Source of the DNA: Hyphomonas johnsonii MHS-2
GTDB taxonomy: Bacteria; Pseudomonadota; Alphaproteobacteria; Caulobacterales; Hyphomonadaceae
Direction: 5' to 3'
Length of the DNA: 64,000 nucleotides
NCBI RefSeq assembly: GCF_000685275.1
Contig: NZ_ARYK01000006.1
Location: 210,028-274,027, forward strand
Shown here: piece after piece, positions 35,508-42,762 of the stretch
Layout: every line of letters begins with the position of its first letter
Position numbering within the stretch: the stretch's first letter is position 1
The notes under the pieces: generated by a model
Told to the model about the DNA's origin: nothing
The model's input: only the letters and a program-made list of their open reading frames with translations
The model's database searches: none
Translations under genes and position numbers: made by a program

Positions 35508-36479
35508 GCGAAGACCTTCGCGCGCATCGCCCCGAGGCTCAAGAGCTTCGAAGACAAACTCAATATCATCGTGATGGACGATTCCGGCGCATTCGCCAAT
35601 GCGCGGACGGGAGAAGCCGTCGTGGAACCGAAACCGGAGATCGCTTTCGGCAATGCCGACGCCTTTTTTGGGCCGAGCGTCCGCGAATTCGTGCTGGCGG
35701 TTGCGCGCAGCGACCGGCTCGACTGGTTCCAGTCTGCCGCGGCAGGCATCGAGAACCCGGCCTTCGTGATGATCGGCCAGGCCGCACGGACGTTCACAAC
35801 CAACCATACCCAGTCGGAAGCCATGGCCGAATGGGCCCTCTGGCAGGCGCTCGACTTTTTCCGGCAGGGACCAAAGCACCGCGCCCAGCAGGCGGCGGGG
35901 CATTGGGAACGCCACGATTCACGCGAAATCCGTCGCTCGAAATGGCTGATTGTCGGCTTTGGCTCAATCGGCGCATCGACAGGCAGGCGGGTCATGGCGC
36001 TGGGCGGCGAAGTGACCGGCGTGCGCCGCTCGCAGGGCCTGGCCGAAGGGGCCGACAGGATCGTGCCTCCAGACCGGATGATGGCCGAATTGCCGGGCGC
36101 AGATGTCGTGCTGGTGTGCCTGCCGCACACACCGGAAACCGAGGGCATGGCGAATGCGGACTTCTTCGCGGCGATGAAGCCGGATGCATTGTTCATGAAT
36201 CTCGGCCGCGGTGCGCTGGTGGACGAGGCGGCCCTGATGGCGGCGCTCGACGCCGGCCGCCCGGCGCACGCGGCGCTGGACGTTGCGTCGGAAGAGCCGC
36301 TGCCCAGGGACAACCCGCTCTGGTCGCACCCCGGCGTGACGCTGACCCCGCATGACAGCCCGCAGACGCAAGGCACGATCATCGGCGCCGACGACACGTT
36401 CATCGAGAACCTGCACCGTTACTTCAATGGCGAGCCGCTGCACCACCTTATCGACAAGGCAGAGTTCGCGGCAGGCTGA
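35487..36479 (+). CDS. D-2-hydroxyacid dehydrogenase (NAD-dependent)
   Basis: A 330-residue cytosolic enzyme reducing 2-oxoacids to D-2-hydroxyacids. The Rossmann motif is VGFGSIGASTGRR, and the catalytic triad is Arg in LGRGALVDEAA, Glu in ASEEPLP and His in TPHDSPQTQG. The residues after the His (DS) differ from the common HxA pattern, so substrate preference could differ. The ATG chosen makes it overlap the divergent TIGR02301 gene by 21 bp; a later in-frame ATG (MDDSGAF) would remove the overlap and 29 residues. Confidence 0.88.
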   Translation: MKDCLVHAKTFARIAPRLKSFEDKLNIIVMDDSGAFANARTGEAVVEPKPEIAFGNADAFFGPSVREFVLAVARSDRLDWFQSAAAGIENPAFVMIGQAARTFTTNHTQSEAMAEWALWQALDFFRQGPKHRAQQAAGHWERHDSREIRRSKWLIVGFGSIGASTGRRVMALGGEVTGVRRSQGLAEGADRIVPPDRMMAELPGADVVLVCLPHTPETEGMANADFFAAMKPDALFMNLGRGALVDEAALMAALDAGRPAHAALDVASEEPLPRDNPLWSHPGVTLTPHDSPQTQGTIIGADDTFIENLHRYFNGEPLHHLIDKAEFAAG

Positions 36480-36500
36480 GCGGCGCCCGCAGGGCGTGCA

Positions 36501-36986
36501 TCACAGGCTGATCTCTGCGGTCTTGTCCTTGTAGTCTTTCTTCGGATCGCCCCCGAACAGCATCTTCATGCCGGCAAACACACTGTTCTCGTTAAGCCAG
36601 ACATGCGCGTGCTCGAGCTCCAGCCGCAGCAGCCGCAGTTTCGGATCGTGCTGCCCGTCATACCAGGCTGCAACGAACGGGTTCCACAGGCGATCGACGA
36701 CAGCCTGGTCGTCGTGACGCTGGAGCTGGCCGTGGAGTGTCGCGAACAGGCCGTGCCCCTTGGACACGAATTGCGCCGTCGCCGGCTTGGTGTCCATGCC
36801 CAGGTCCTGCACCAGGTCGACGTCGCTGGCAGAGAATATCCAGATCGGGCCGGCGCTTTCATGCTCGATGATTGCCGTCATCGGCTGGCTTGCGCCTTCC
36901 CCTTCGTTTGCAAGGCCGATCATGATCGTCCTGTCAGACTTCAGTTGCGACCATAGCTTGTTTTCGATTTCCGTCTGGCTCGACAT
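36501..36986 (-). CDS. Pyridoxamine 5'-phosphate oxidase-family FMN-binding protein (general stress type)
   Basis: A 161-residue split-barrel flavin protein of the general stress protein 26 type. It starts SSQTEIENKLWSQL and shows RTIMIGLAN, a PMTAIIEHESAGPIWIFSA core (read PMTAII and IWIFSASDVDLV), and FVSKGHGLFATLHGQL, the usual barrel strands. The C-terminal WLNENSVFAGMKMLFG resembles the family end. AGGAG precedes the ATG. These proteins bind FMN or other cofactors and are linked to stress in related bacteria; catalytic activity is unproven. It is convergent with the dehydrogenase gene. Confidence 0.85.
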   Translation of the reverse strand: MSSQTEIENKLWSQLKSDRTIMIGLANEGEGASQPMTAIIEHESAGPIWIFSASDVDLVQDLGMDTKPATAQFVSKGHGLFATLHGQLQRHDDQAVVDRLWNPFVAAWYDGQHDPKLRLLRLELEHAHVWLNENSVFAGMKMLFGGDPKKDYKDKTAEISL

Positions 36987-37223
36987 GCCTGTCTCCTGTG
37001 TTGGGTTGCCGCACACCAACAGGCGATGGCGCAGACGGTTCCGCGCAGGCGGGATGCACCCGCAGGAGGCCGGGGCTTACTTCATGCCGGATGACTTCCA
37101 GCGGCCCGGCGGGGACGGGACCCCAGGAGCGCCTCGATCGCGCCGGTGTCGAGGGCGTTGACGGGCGGCCGGTCGAGGGGGACCAGGACCTGCCCGCCGG
37201 ACGTTTCGGACAGAACGCCCGTG

Positions 37224-38207
37224 TCAGGCCTGTTCGGACGTTTTCATGCCCGCCATCCGGTCGATTGCCGCTTCGGCATCGCGCATGATGTCCGCGACGA
37301 TCGTGGCCACGGGCTTGACCGCGTTCACGCCGCCAGCCGACTGGCCCATCGCAAAACAGGACGTGTCGGGATCGAGCTTCGCCTCGTCGACAATGCCACC
37401 GATGCCGCCAATGACGCCCGTCTGGCTCGAATGGATGGCCTGGAACGGGAAGGGCTGGATGTCCTGCGGACGGGTTTCCCAGTCATTGATGTAGTCATTG
37501 GTGCGGCAGCGCATCGGCTTGCCGGAATAGCAGCGCGTGCGGGTCGTGTCGGTGTCGCCTGCATTGACGATGGCCTGCTTGTACATGTTGGCGGCGTGGG
37601 CCTCTTCGGATGCGATGAAGCGTGTGCCCATCCAGACGCCGCAGGCACCGAGGGCGAGGGCGGCTGCGAGGCCGCGCCCGTCATAGATGCCGCCGGCAGC
37701 GATGACGGGGATCTTCACGGCTTCGACCGCCTGCGCGACAAGCGGCAGCGTGCCGACAAGGCCGGTATGGCCGCCACCTTCGCCACCCTGCAGAATCACT
37801 GCGTCACATCCGGCCTGCTCGGCCTTGACTGCGTGTTTCACGGCACCGCCGACGACCATGACCTTCACGCCGGCATCCTTCAGGCGCTTCATGATCGGCA
37901 GGGGCACGCCGAGGCCGGCGACAAACGAATCAGCGCCGCCCTTGATGATCACGTCGACGGATTCCTCGAGGCTTTCGGGACTGGCGGCAAGAAGATCGAC
38001 GCCGAACGGCTTGTCCGTCAGTTCGCGGACACGTTTCATCTGGCCGGCAATGAAGTCGGGCCCGGTGCCGGCCATGCCAAGGACGCCATAGCCGCCCGCA
38101 TTGCACATCGCGGCGCAGAGCTCGGCATAGGACACGCCTCCCATGCCGGCCAGCATGATGGGATGCTTGATTTTCAACATCTGGGTCAGAGCCGTATTCA
38201 GGGCCAT
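37224..38207 (-). CDS. Nitronate monooxygenase (2-nitropropane dioxygenase family)
   Basis: A 327-residue FMN-dependent TIM-barrel enzyme that oxidises nitronates such as propionate 3-nitronate; some relatives act as enoyl-ACP reductases. The N-terminal IKHPIMLAGMGGVSYAEL is the family start. The flavin and active-site block reads DAVILQGGEGGGHTG, followed by VIAAGGIYDGRG and GVWMGTRFIAS. A His in GGHTG aligns with the class I active-site His. The start has AAGGA upstream; no extension is justified. Confidence 0.9.
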   Translation of the reverse strand: MALNTALTQMLKIKHPIMLAGMGGVSYAELCAAMCNAGGYGVLGMAGTGPDFIAGQMKRVRELTDKPFGVDLLAASPESLEESVDVIIKGGADSFVAGLGVPLPIMKRLKDAGVKVMVVGGAVKHAVKAEQAGCDAVILQGGEGGGHTGLVGTLPLVAQAVEAVKIPVIAAGGIYDGRGLAAALALGACGVWMGTRFIASEEAHAANMYKQAIVNAGDTDTTRTRCYSGKPMRCRTNDYINDWETRPQDIQPFPFQAIHSSQTGVIGGIGGIVDEAKLDPDTSCFAMGQSAGGVNAVKPVATIVADIMRDAEAAIDRMAGMKTSEQA

Positions 38208-38411
38208 GGGGAATGTCCTTCTTGCAATGGATTCTGGTGCAGCCACTCTAGATGCCCACCCTAAGGTCAATGCAAGTCGCCATGATATTGGGCGGCACCT
38301 GACACAATCGCCCTTGGTTTGCCGCAATCCCGCCGCGATCTGCCGTCAAATAAGGCGGCAAGCCGACGGATTGTCCATCGGCCGAACAAGTCAAAAAGAG
38401 GGGAAGCTCCT

Positions 38412-38705
38412 ATGACGAAACTTTTTGCAAGCGCTGCTGTTGCAGCACTTCTCGCTGGCGGTGCCATGGCCATGGGTCCTGAGACGGATGCAATGGCAGC
38501 TCCGGAAGCGACTGTTGAAGCGGCTGATGCTGCTGAAGTCACAGTAGCTGACGAAGCAGACGTTGTTGTCGCTGACGAAGCGGACGTTGTTGTGGAAGCA
38601 CAAGGTGACGGCGAAGCCGAAGTTGTCGCCGAAGAAGAAGTAGAAGCAGACGTCGAAGCCGACGCTGAAGTCGAAGCAGAAGCTTCGACCCCGGATGCCG
38701 AATAG
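38412..38705 (+). CDS. Small acidic repetitive exported protein
   Basis: A 97-residue protein with a signal peptide (KLFASAAVAALLAGGAMA, cut about residue 21) and a mature part composed almost entirely of Ala, Val, Glu and Asp. Two near-identical eight-residue units (ADEADVVV) are encoded by a 24-bp tandem repeat. The pI must be very low. No Cys or aromatic residue occurs in the mature chain, so a folded enzyme is unlikely; a disordered, cation-binding or protective role is a guess. RBS AGGGGAAG. A strong terminator follows, so it is expressed as a single-gene unit. Confidence 0.75.
   Translation: MTKLFASAAVAALLAGGAMAMGPETDAMAAPEATVEAADAAEVTVADEADVVVADEADVVVEAQGDGEAEVVAEEEVEADVEADAEVEAEASTPDAE
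38547..38594 (+). repeat. 24-bp tandem repeat inside the acidic protein gene
   Basis: Two copies of GCTGACGAAGC-A/G-GACGTTGTT differ at two positions and encode ADEADVVV twice. This is a recent in-frame duplication. Confidence 0.8.
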
Positions 38706-38726
38706 CAGCCGATCCTACAGGAATTT

Positions 38727-38755
38727 GCCCTCTCCCTACCGGGAGGGGGCTTTTT
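38727..38755 (+). terminator. Rho-independent terminator after the acidic protein gene
   Basis: GCCCTCTCCC and GGGAGGGGGC (one G-T pair) enclose TACC, followed by TTTTT. Confidence 0.9.
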
Positions 38756-38874
38756 CCACTATAGAGACTGAAGGGCCGGGCCAACACGGTCGTCTGACAA
38801 AATGAACTTTTAGTAATGAGCGGGAAGTGCTATGGGCCGTCCCGGTCATTGGACCAATAACAGGGGTAATACGA

Positions 38875-39210
38875 ATGAAGAACATCATGATCATCGGCGC
38901 TGCAGCGCTGGCTCTCGCCGCTTGCAGCCCCAAAGCAGATACAGCACCAGCTGCCGAATCGGCGCTCGATACGGCCAGCGAAGCTGTTGATACGGCAGCA
39001 GCTGCTGCTGACGAAGCCCTCGACACTGCTGGTGAAGCGCTTGACGCTGCCGCAGAGAGCGACACTGTTGAAGCTGCTACGGCTGCTGTTGACGCTGCCG
39101 GTGACGCTGTTGATTCGGCAATGGACACTGCGTCCGACGCTGTTGACGCTGCAACGGACGCTGTGGAAGCCGCAGCCGAAGAAGTGACCGAAGAAGCACC
39201 ACAGGAATAA
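38875..39210 (+). CDS. Alanine-rich helical lipoprotein (LEA-like)
   Basis: A 111-residue lipoprotein (lipobox ALALAAC, Cys about 17). The mature chain repeats an amphipathic pattern, Asp/Glu plus two to three Ala (for example ALDTASEAVDTA, ALDTAGEALDAA, AVDSAMDTASDA). It lacks Gly/Pro breaks and aromatic residues and has no second Cys. This composition resembles LEA-type or apolipoprotein-like helices, so a coiled, envelope-associated role is inferred only. It lies 170 bp after the acidic-protein gene, each with its own terminator. The start is the ATG that leads directly into the lipoprotein signal. Confidence 0.78.
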   Translation: MKNIMIIGAAALALAACSPKADTAPAAESALDTASEAVDTAAAAADEALDTAGEALDAAAESDTVEAATAAVDAAGDAVDSAMDTASDAVDAATDAVEAAAEEVTEEAPQE

Positions 39211-39234
39211 GCAAGGCGGTTTACGCCGAGACGC

Positions 39235-39267
39235 AAAAGGGCCGCTCCCAGGGAGCGGCCCTTTTTT
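39235..39267 (+). terminator. Rho-independent terminator after the Ala-rich lipoprotein
   Basis: A 14-bp perfect stem (AAAAGGGCCGCTCC with GGAGCGGCCCTTTT) has a 3-base loop and a T-tract. Because the left arm starts with AAAA it can also end the converging SDR transcript. Confidence 0.92.
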
Positions 39268-39285
39268 GTCCGGACGCCGTTCGGC

Positions 39286-40071
39286 TCAGAATACGGAGTA
39301 GCCGCCGTCAACGATCAGTGTCGTGCCGGAATGGTATTTCGAGGCATCGGATGCGAGGTAGACCGCGATGCCGCCGAAGTCTTCCGGTTCGCCCCAGCGC
39401 CGAATCGGCACGCGCGAGATGACCTTGGCATTGAACGTGTCATTGCCCTGGGCGGCGCCGGTCATGTCGGTGGCAATCCAGCCAGGCAGGATGGAATTGC
39501 CACGGATGTTGTAGCGGCCATACTCAACCGCGATTGCCTTCATCATGGAAATCAGTCCGCCCTTGGTCGCTGCGTAGGCCTGGTTCCGTCCGGCCCCCTC
39601 GATACCCGCCAGCGACGCCGTCCCGACGAGGGAGCCGCCCGGATCACCGGCCTTGGCGCGCTTGACCATTGATTTGGCCGCTTCGCGCAGGGTGAAGAAC
39701 GCACCTTCCATGTTGATGCGGTGGTTGTAGCGCCAGGTCTCCAGCGTCATCTCTTCAAAGCTCGCTGCGCCGCGCCCGACGCCGGCATTGGCGATGCAGG
39801 TGTCGATCCGGCCAAAGAAGGCCTCGGTGTCGGCCATGGCCTTCACGACCTGGTCTTCCTCGCCGACATCGACCGCCCAGGCGGCGACCTTGCCGGTGCC
39901 AAGCGCTTCCAGTTTCGCGGCGGCCTTGTCATTGTCTTTCGCATTGCGACCCCAGATGGCGACATCGGCATTCGAGGCAGCAAGCGCTTCCGCCATTCCG
40001 AGCCCGATGCCCTTGTTGCCGCCTGTCACGAGGCAGGTTTTTCCGGTCAGGTCGAAGGGCGCGTAGGTCAT
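39286..40071 (-). CDS. SDR-family oxidoreductase
   Basis: A 261-residue classical SDR. The cofactor motif is TGGNKGIGLG, the second-strand residue is in AIWGRN (Arg after Gly, suggesting NADP(H)), NAGVG occurs in strand 4, the catalytic Ser is in GTASLAG, and the Tyr/Lys pair is in YAATKGG. The C-terminus GTTLIVDGGY is typical. The start has AGGAG upstream. The substrate is unknown. It is 56 bp downstream of the NUDIX gene on the same strand. Confidence 0.9.
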   Translation of the reverse strand: MTYAPFDLTGKTCLVTGGNKGIGLGMAEALAASNADVAIWGRNAKDNDKAAAKLEALGTGKVAAWAVDVGEEDQVVKAMADTEAFFGRIDTCIANAGVGRGAASFEEMTLETWRYNHRINMEGAFFTLREAAKSMVKRAKAGDPGGSLVGTASLAGIEGAGRNQAYAATKGGLISMMKAIAVEYGRYNIRGNSILPGWIATDMTGAAQGNDTFNAKVISRVPIRRWGEPEDFGGIAVYLASDASKYHSGTTLIVDGGYSVF

Positions 40072-40127
40072 GGTCGTCTCCTGTGGGGGTGATTTTGGCG
40101 ACACCACACAGATGACGCCGGGGAGGG

Positions 40128-40586
40128 TCAAGGGATTCTTGGGCTGGCCTGAACGATTTGCCGGGCCTCGGCGATGATCCGGCGTGTTTCGTCCCAGATT
40201 TCGAGCGCGGCGAGGCGGTCTGGCGAAATCCATTCCGCATGGGCGGCGTCGTCGCCAGCGACGGGCTCGCCCGCCTGCCACACCGCGGCATAGTCGAACA
40301 GCAGGTAGTGGCGCCGTGTCTCGCCGGTGCTGCGCGAGGTGAAGATCGCGTCCACCACGTCGACAAGGCCCACCATGCGCGCCGTAACGGCGGTTTCCTC
40401 GTGCAGTTCGCGCAAGGCAGCACTGGCCGTTGGTTCGCCGAATTCGATTCGCCCGCCGGGAATCGACCATTCGCCGGCCAGCGGTTTCGTGCCGCGCCTG
40501 ATCAAAAGCACGTCATCGCCGCGAAAACACACTGTTCCCACGGCAGGAACGGGCCACAAGGGCAAGGACTGCCGGTCTTCCGTCAT
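40128..40586 (-). CDS. NUDIX hydrolase
   Basis: A 152-residue NUDIX-fold pyrophosphatase. The Nudix box reads GGRIEFGEPTASAALRELHEETAV, quoted here as G-G-x-x-E-x-G-E then ALRELHEET, with all catalytic Glu present. The N-terminal strand VGTVCFRGDDVLLIRRG and a tail resembling ADP-ribose pyrophosphatases suggest a nucleoside-diphosphate-sugar substrate, but the Nudix box alone cannot decide. It precedes the SDR on the same strand and is divergent from the patatin gene (50 bp between starts). Confidence 0.9.
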   Translation of the reverse strand: MTEDRQSLPLWPVPAVGTVCFRGDDVLLIRRGTKPLAGEWSIPGGRIEFGEPTASAALRELHEETAVTARMVGLVDVVDAIFTSRSTGETRRHYLLFDYAAVWQAGEPVAGDDAAHAEWISPDRLAALEIWDETRRIIAEARQIVQASPRIP

Positions 40587-40636
40587 GACATAAGGACCTT
40601 CAGGTTATAGCCGGACCTCATAGCAAGGAATCTCGC

Positions 40637-41641
40637 ATGGCAAAGCAAAAGCGGCGTACAATCAGTCTGGCCCTGCAGGGCGGCGGTGCCCATGGCGCCT
40701 ATACATGGGGCGTGCTCGACCGGCTGGCGGAAGAGGAAGACCTGGATATCGCGGCGATCTCTGCGACGTCCGCCGGTGCGATCAATGCCGTCGCCTGGGC
40801 CGCCGGCATGACGGCAGACGGACCGGCCGGGGCCAAGGCCAAGCTGGAGGCCGTCTGGCGGGGCGTGTCCAATAGCGGCGCACGGACCTCACCATACGGC
40901 GCCCTGAGCGCCATCGCCTTTGCCTATGCCAGTGCCTTGCAGAGCGTTGCGAGTCCCTATGACCTCAATCCGTTCAACTTCAATCCGCTGCGCCAGACGG
41001 TCGAGAGCGAGATTGATTTTGAGGCGGTGCATGCATCCGGGATCCTGCTCTTCCTGTCCGCGACGAATGTGGAAACAGGTCGTGTGAGAGTGTTCGGAAA
41101 GGGTGAGATTTCTGCCGATTCCGTGCTGGCATCCGCTTGCCTGCCGCAGACGTTCCAGGCCGTCGAGATCGACGGACAAGCCTATTGGGATGGCGGCTAT
41201 CTCGGCAATCCGAGCCTGTTCCCGTTGATCTATTCGGGCGCGCCGCGGGACGTGCTGCTGGTGATGCTGAACCCGATTGCGCGGCCGGGCATCCCCAAGC
41301 GCGCCGGGGAGATCCAGGAACGTGTCAACGAGATCAGCTTCAATGCCTCGCTGATCGGCGAGTTGCGGGCCATCGCCTTTGTCCAGCACCTGATTGATGG
41401 CGGCATGTTGAAGGAGGCAGTCCTGAAGAAATATCGCCGCCTGAATATCCACGCCATTCGCGGCGGGCAGGACCTGATCGAACTCAGCCTGGCGACGAAG
41501 TTTGACACGAGCTGGAATTTCCTGACCGGCCTGCGCGATCAGGGCCGTGCGGCCGCCGACGCCTGGCTGCGGGACGATTCCCACCATATCGGCAAGAAGA
41601 CCTCGAACATCGACCTGCGGACGGAATTCCTGGATTCCTAG
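40637..41641 (+). CDS. Patatin-like phospholipase
   Basis: A 334-residue serine hydrolase of the patatin/RssA group. The oxyanion motif is SLALQGGGAHGAY, and the catalytic dyad is Ser in SATSAGAINAV (position of GxSxG, with A-T-S-A-G here) and Asp in WDGGYLGNP. A central helical region carries ASACLPQTF. The motif differs from the canonical GxSxG by an Ala in the first position, as in several bacterial members. It probably acts on membrane lipids or acyl esters. No signal peptide is seen. It converges with rsmD, sharing stop codons (4-bp overlap). Confidence 0.9.
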   Translation: MAKQKRRTISLALQGGGAHGAYTWGVLDRLAEEEDLDIAAISATSAGAINAVAWAAGMTADGPAGAKAKLEAVWRGVSNSGARTSPYGALSAIAFAYASALQSVASPYDLNPFNFNPLRQTVESEIDFEAVHASGILLFLSATNVETGRVRVFGKGEISADSVLASACLPQTFQAVEIDGQAYWDGGYLGNPSLFPLIYSGAPRDVLLVMLNPIARPGIPKRAGEIQERVNEISFNASLIGELRAIAFVQHLIDGGMLKEAVLKKYRRLNIHAIRGGQDLIELSLATKFDTSWNFLTGLRDQGRAAADAWLRDDSHHIGKKTSNIDLRTEFLDS

Positions 41642-42198
41642 GCGCGGGTCAGGAACCACACCCGCGCTGCGCCATAGGTTCGTGCGTCGAGAAGGGTCCA
41701 GCCGTCGAAGGTGGGTGTTTCGTCGGCGGCGGTTTCGACCACAGCGAGGGCGTCCTGCGTCAGCCAGCCGCCTGTGACAAGCGACGCCAGTGCCGGCTCG
41801 GGCAGGGCCTTGTGATAGGGCGGATCGAGGAAGGCGAGGGTGAACGGCGCGCCGAGATTGGCGGGCTTCGGGCCGAGGTCGGTGGCCGACCGGCGGTGGA
41901 TGCGCGTCGTGCCGAACAGGCCGAGCGTCTCGCAATTGTCGCGGATGGCGCCGCGCGCGGCCGAATCGGTCTCGACGAACAGGCAGAAGGCAGCGCCACG
42001 CGACATGGCCTCGAGGCCGAGCGCGCCGGATCCGGCGAACAGGTCGACGACGCGGGCGCCTTCGATGGACGGGGCCCACGTGGCGTGGGCGATGAGGTTG
42101 AACACCGCCTCGCGCGCCCGGTCGCCGGTCGGGCGGGTGCCCTGACCCTTTGGCGCCGCGATGGGACGGCCCTTGAATTCGCCTGCAATGATCCGCAC
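41638..42198 (-). CDS. rsmD: 16S rRNA (guanine966-N2)-methyltransferase
   Basis: Modifies G966 of 16S rRNA (186 residues, usual length). It begins RIIAGEFKGRPI, the family signature, with SAM loop VVDLFAGSGALGLEA and the catalytic FLDPPYHKA motif (D-P-P-Y). The ATG has weak upstream spacing but is the only one giving the family start. It is divergent from tadA (52 bp between starts). Confidence 0.94.
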   Translation of the reverse strand: MRIIAGEFKGRPIAAPKGQGTRPTGDRAREAVFNLIAHATWAPSIEGARVVDLFAGSGALGLEAMSRGAAFCLFVETDSAARGAIRDNCETLGLFGTTRIHRRSATDLGPKPANLGAPFTLAFLDPPYHKALPEPALASLVTGGWLTQDALAVVETAADETPTFDGWTLLDARTYGAARVWFLTRA

Positions 42199-42250
42199 GA
42201 GGAAAGCACCTGCTCTTTACTTTCCCGGCGTGTAGGGCGATCTCAGGCCG

Positions 42251-42712
42251 ATGACAATTACTGTCTCCCCGATGGCGCGCGCGCTGGAACTGGCGGGCCT
42301 GGCCGCTGAAGCGGGCGAAGTTCCCGTGGGTGCGGTGATCGTGGACCCCGCGACAGGCGAAATTGTCGCCGAAGGGGCGAACCAGCCAATCGCTGCGCAT
42401 GACCCGACCGCGCATGCCGAAATCATCGCGCTGCGTGCGGCGGCAGAAAAGCGGGGCAATTACCGCCTGACCGACCTGCATATGTACGTGACGCTTGAGC
42501 CATGCGCGATGTGCGCCGGGGCGATCAGCCTGGCGCGCATTGGCAAACTGGTATTCGCCGCGTGCGACCCGAAGGGCGGGGCCGTCATCCACGGGGCACG
42601 CTTCTTCGAGCAGCCGACCTGCCACTGGCGGTCCGAGGTTGAACAGGATGAAGCGTCTGGCGAGGCGGCGAGCGCGCTGCTCAAGGCCTTCTTCCGGGCG
42701 CGGCGCGGATGA
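42251..42712 (+). CDS. tadA: tRNA-specific adenosine deaminase (TadA-like)
   Basis: A zinc-dependent CDA-fold enzyme deaminating A34 of tRNA-Arg to inosine (153 residues). The catalytic HAE motif is in AHAEIIALR, and the second zinc motif is PCAMCAG. The family-typical GNYRLTDLHMYVTLEPCAMC block (split as NYRLTDL and TLEPCAMCAG) and the ARFFEQPTCHWRSEV end are present. The start follows a short AT-rich spacer after rsmD. The stop overlaps a 17-codon leader frame before the antiporter gene. Confidence 0.94.
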   Translation: MTITVSPMARALELAGLAAEAGEVPVGAVIVDPATGEIVAEGANQPIAAHDPTAHAEIIALRAAAEKRGNYRLTDLHMYVTLEPCAMCAGAISLARIGKLVFAACDPKGGAVIHGARFFEQPTCHWRSEVEQDEASGEAASALLKAFFRARRG

Positions 42713-42762
42713 GTGTCATGCGGCGTATCCACGATTGCCGGCCCGCCGGGGCGCAGACCTGA
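42709..42762 (+). CDS. 17-codon bridging open frame between tadA and the antiporter gene
   Basis: An ATG overlaps the tadA stop (ATGA). The frame reads 17 codons (M-S-V-M-R-R-I-H...) and its TGA overlaps the ATG of the antiporter gene by one base (TGATG). A ribosome could pass from tadA through this frame to the antiporter start. The product is too short to assign a function; the role, if any, is translational coupling. Confidence 0.4.
   Translation: MSVMRRIHDCRPAGAQT

Noticed and set aside
36480..36500. Short hairpin (GCGCCC/GGGCGT) between the dehydrogenase and FMN-binding genes.
   Set aside because: Six base pairs with a 3-base loop and no T-tract; too weak to call a terminator.
37082..37240. 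On the minus strand an open stretch of about 50 codons with high GC at third positions lies between the nitronate monooxygenase stop and the FMN-binding protein gene.
   Set aside because: It has no ATG, GTG or TTG start and no ribosome site, and an in-frame stop precedes it. In a GC-rich genome such chance frames are common. It could be a gene remnant, but nothing supports a name.
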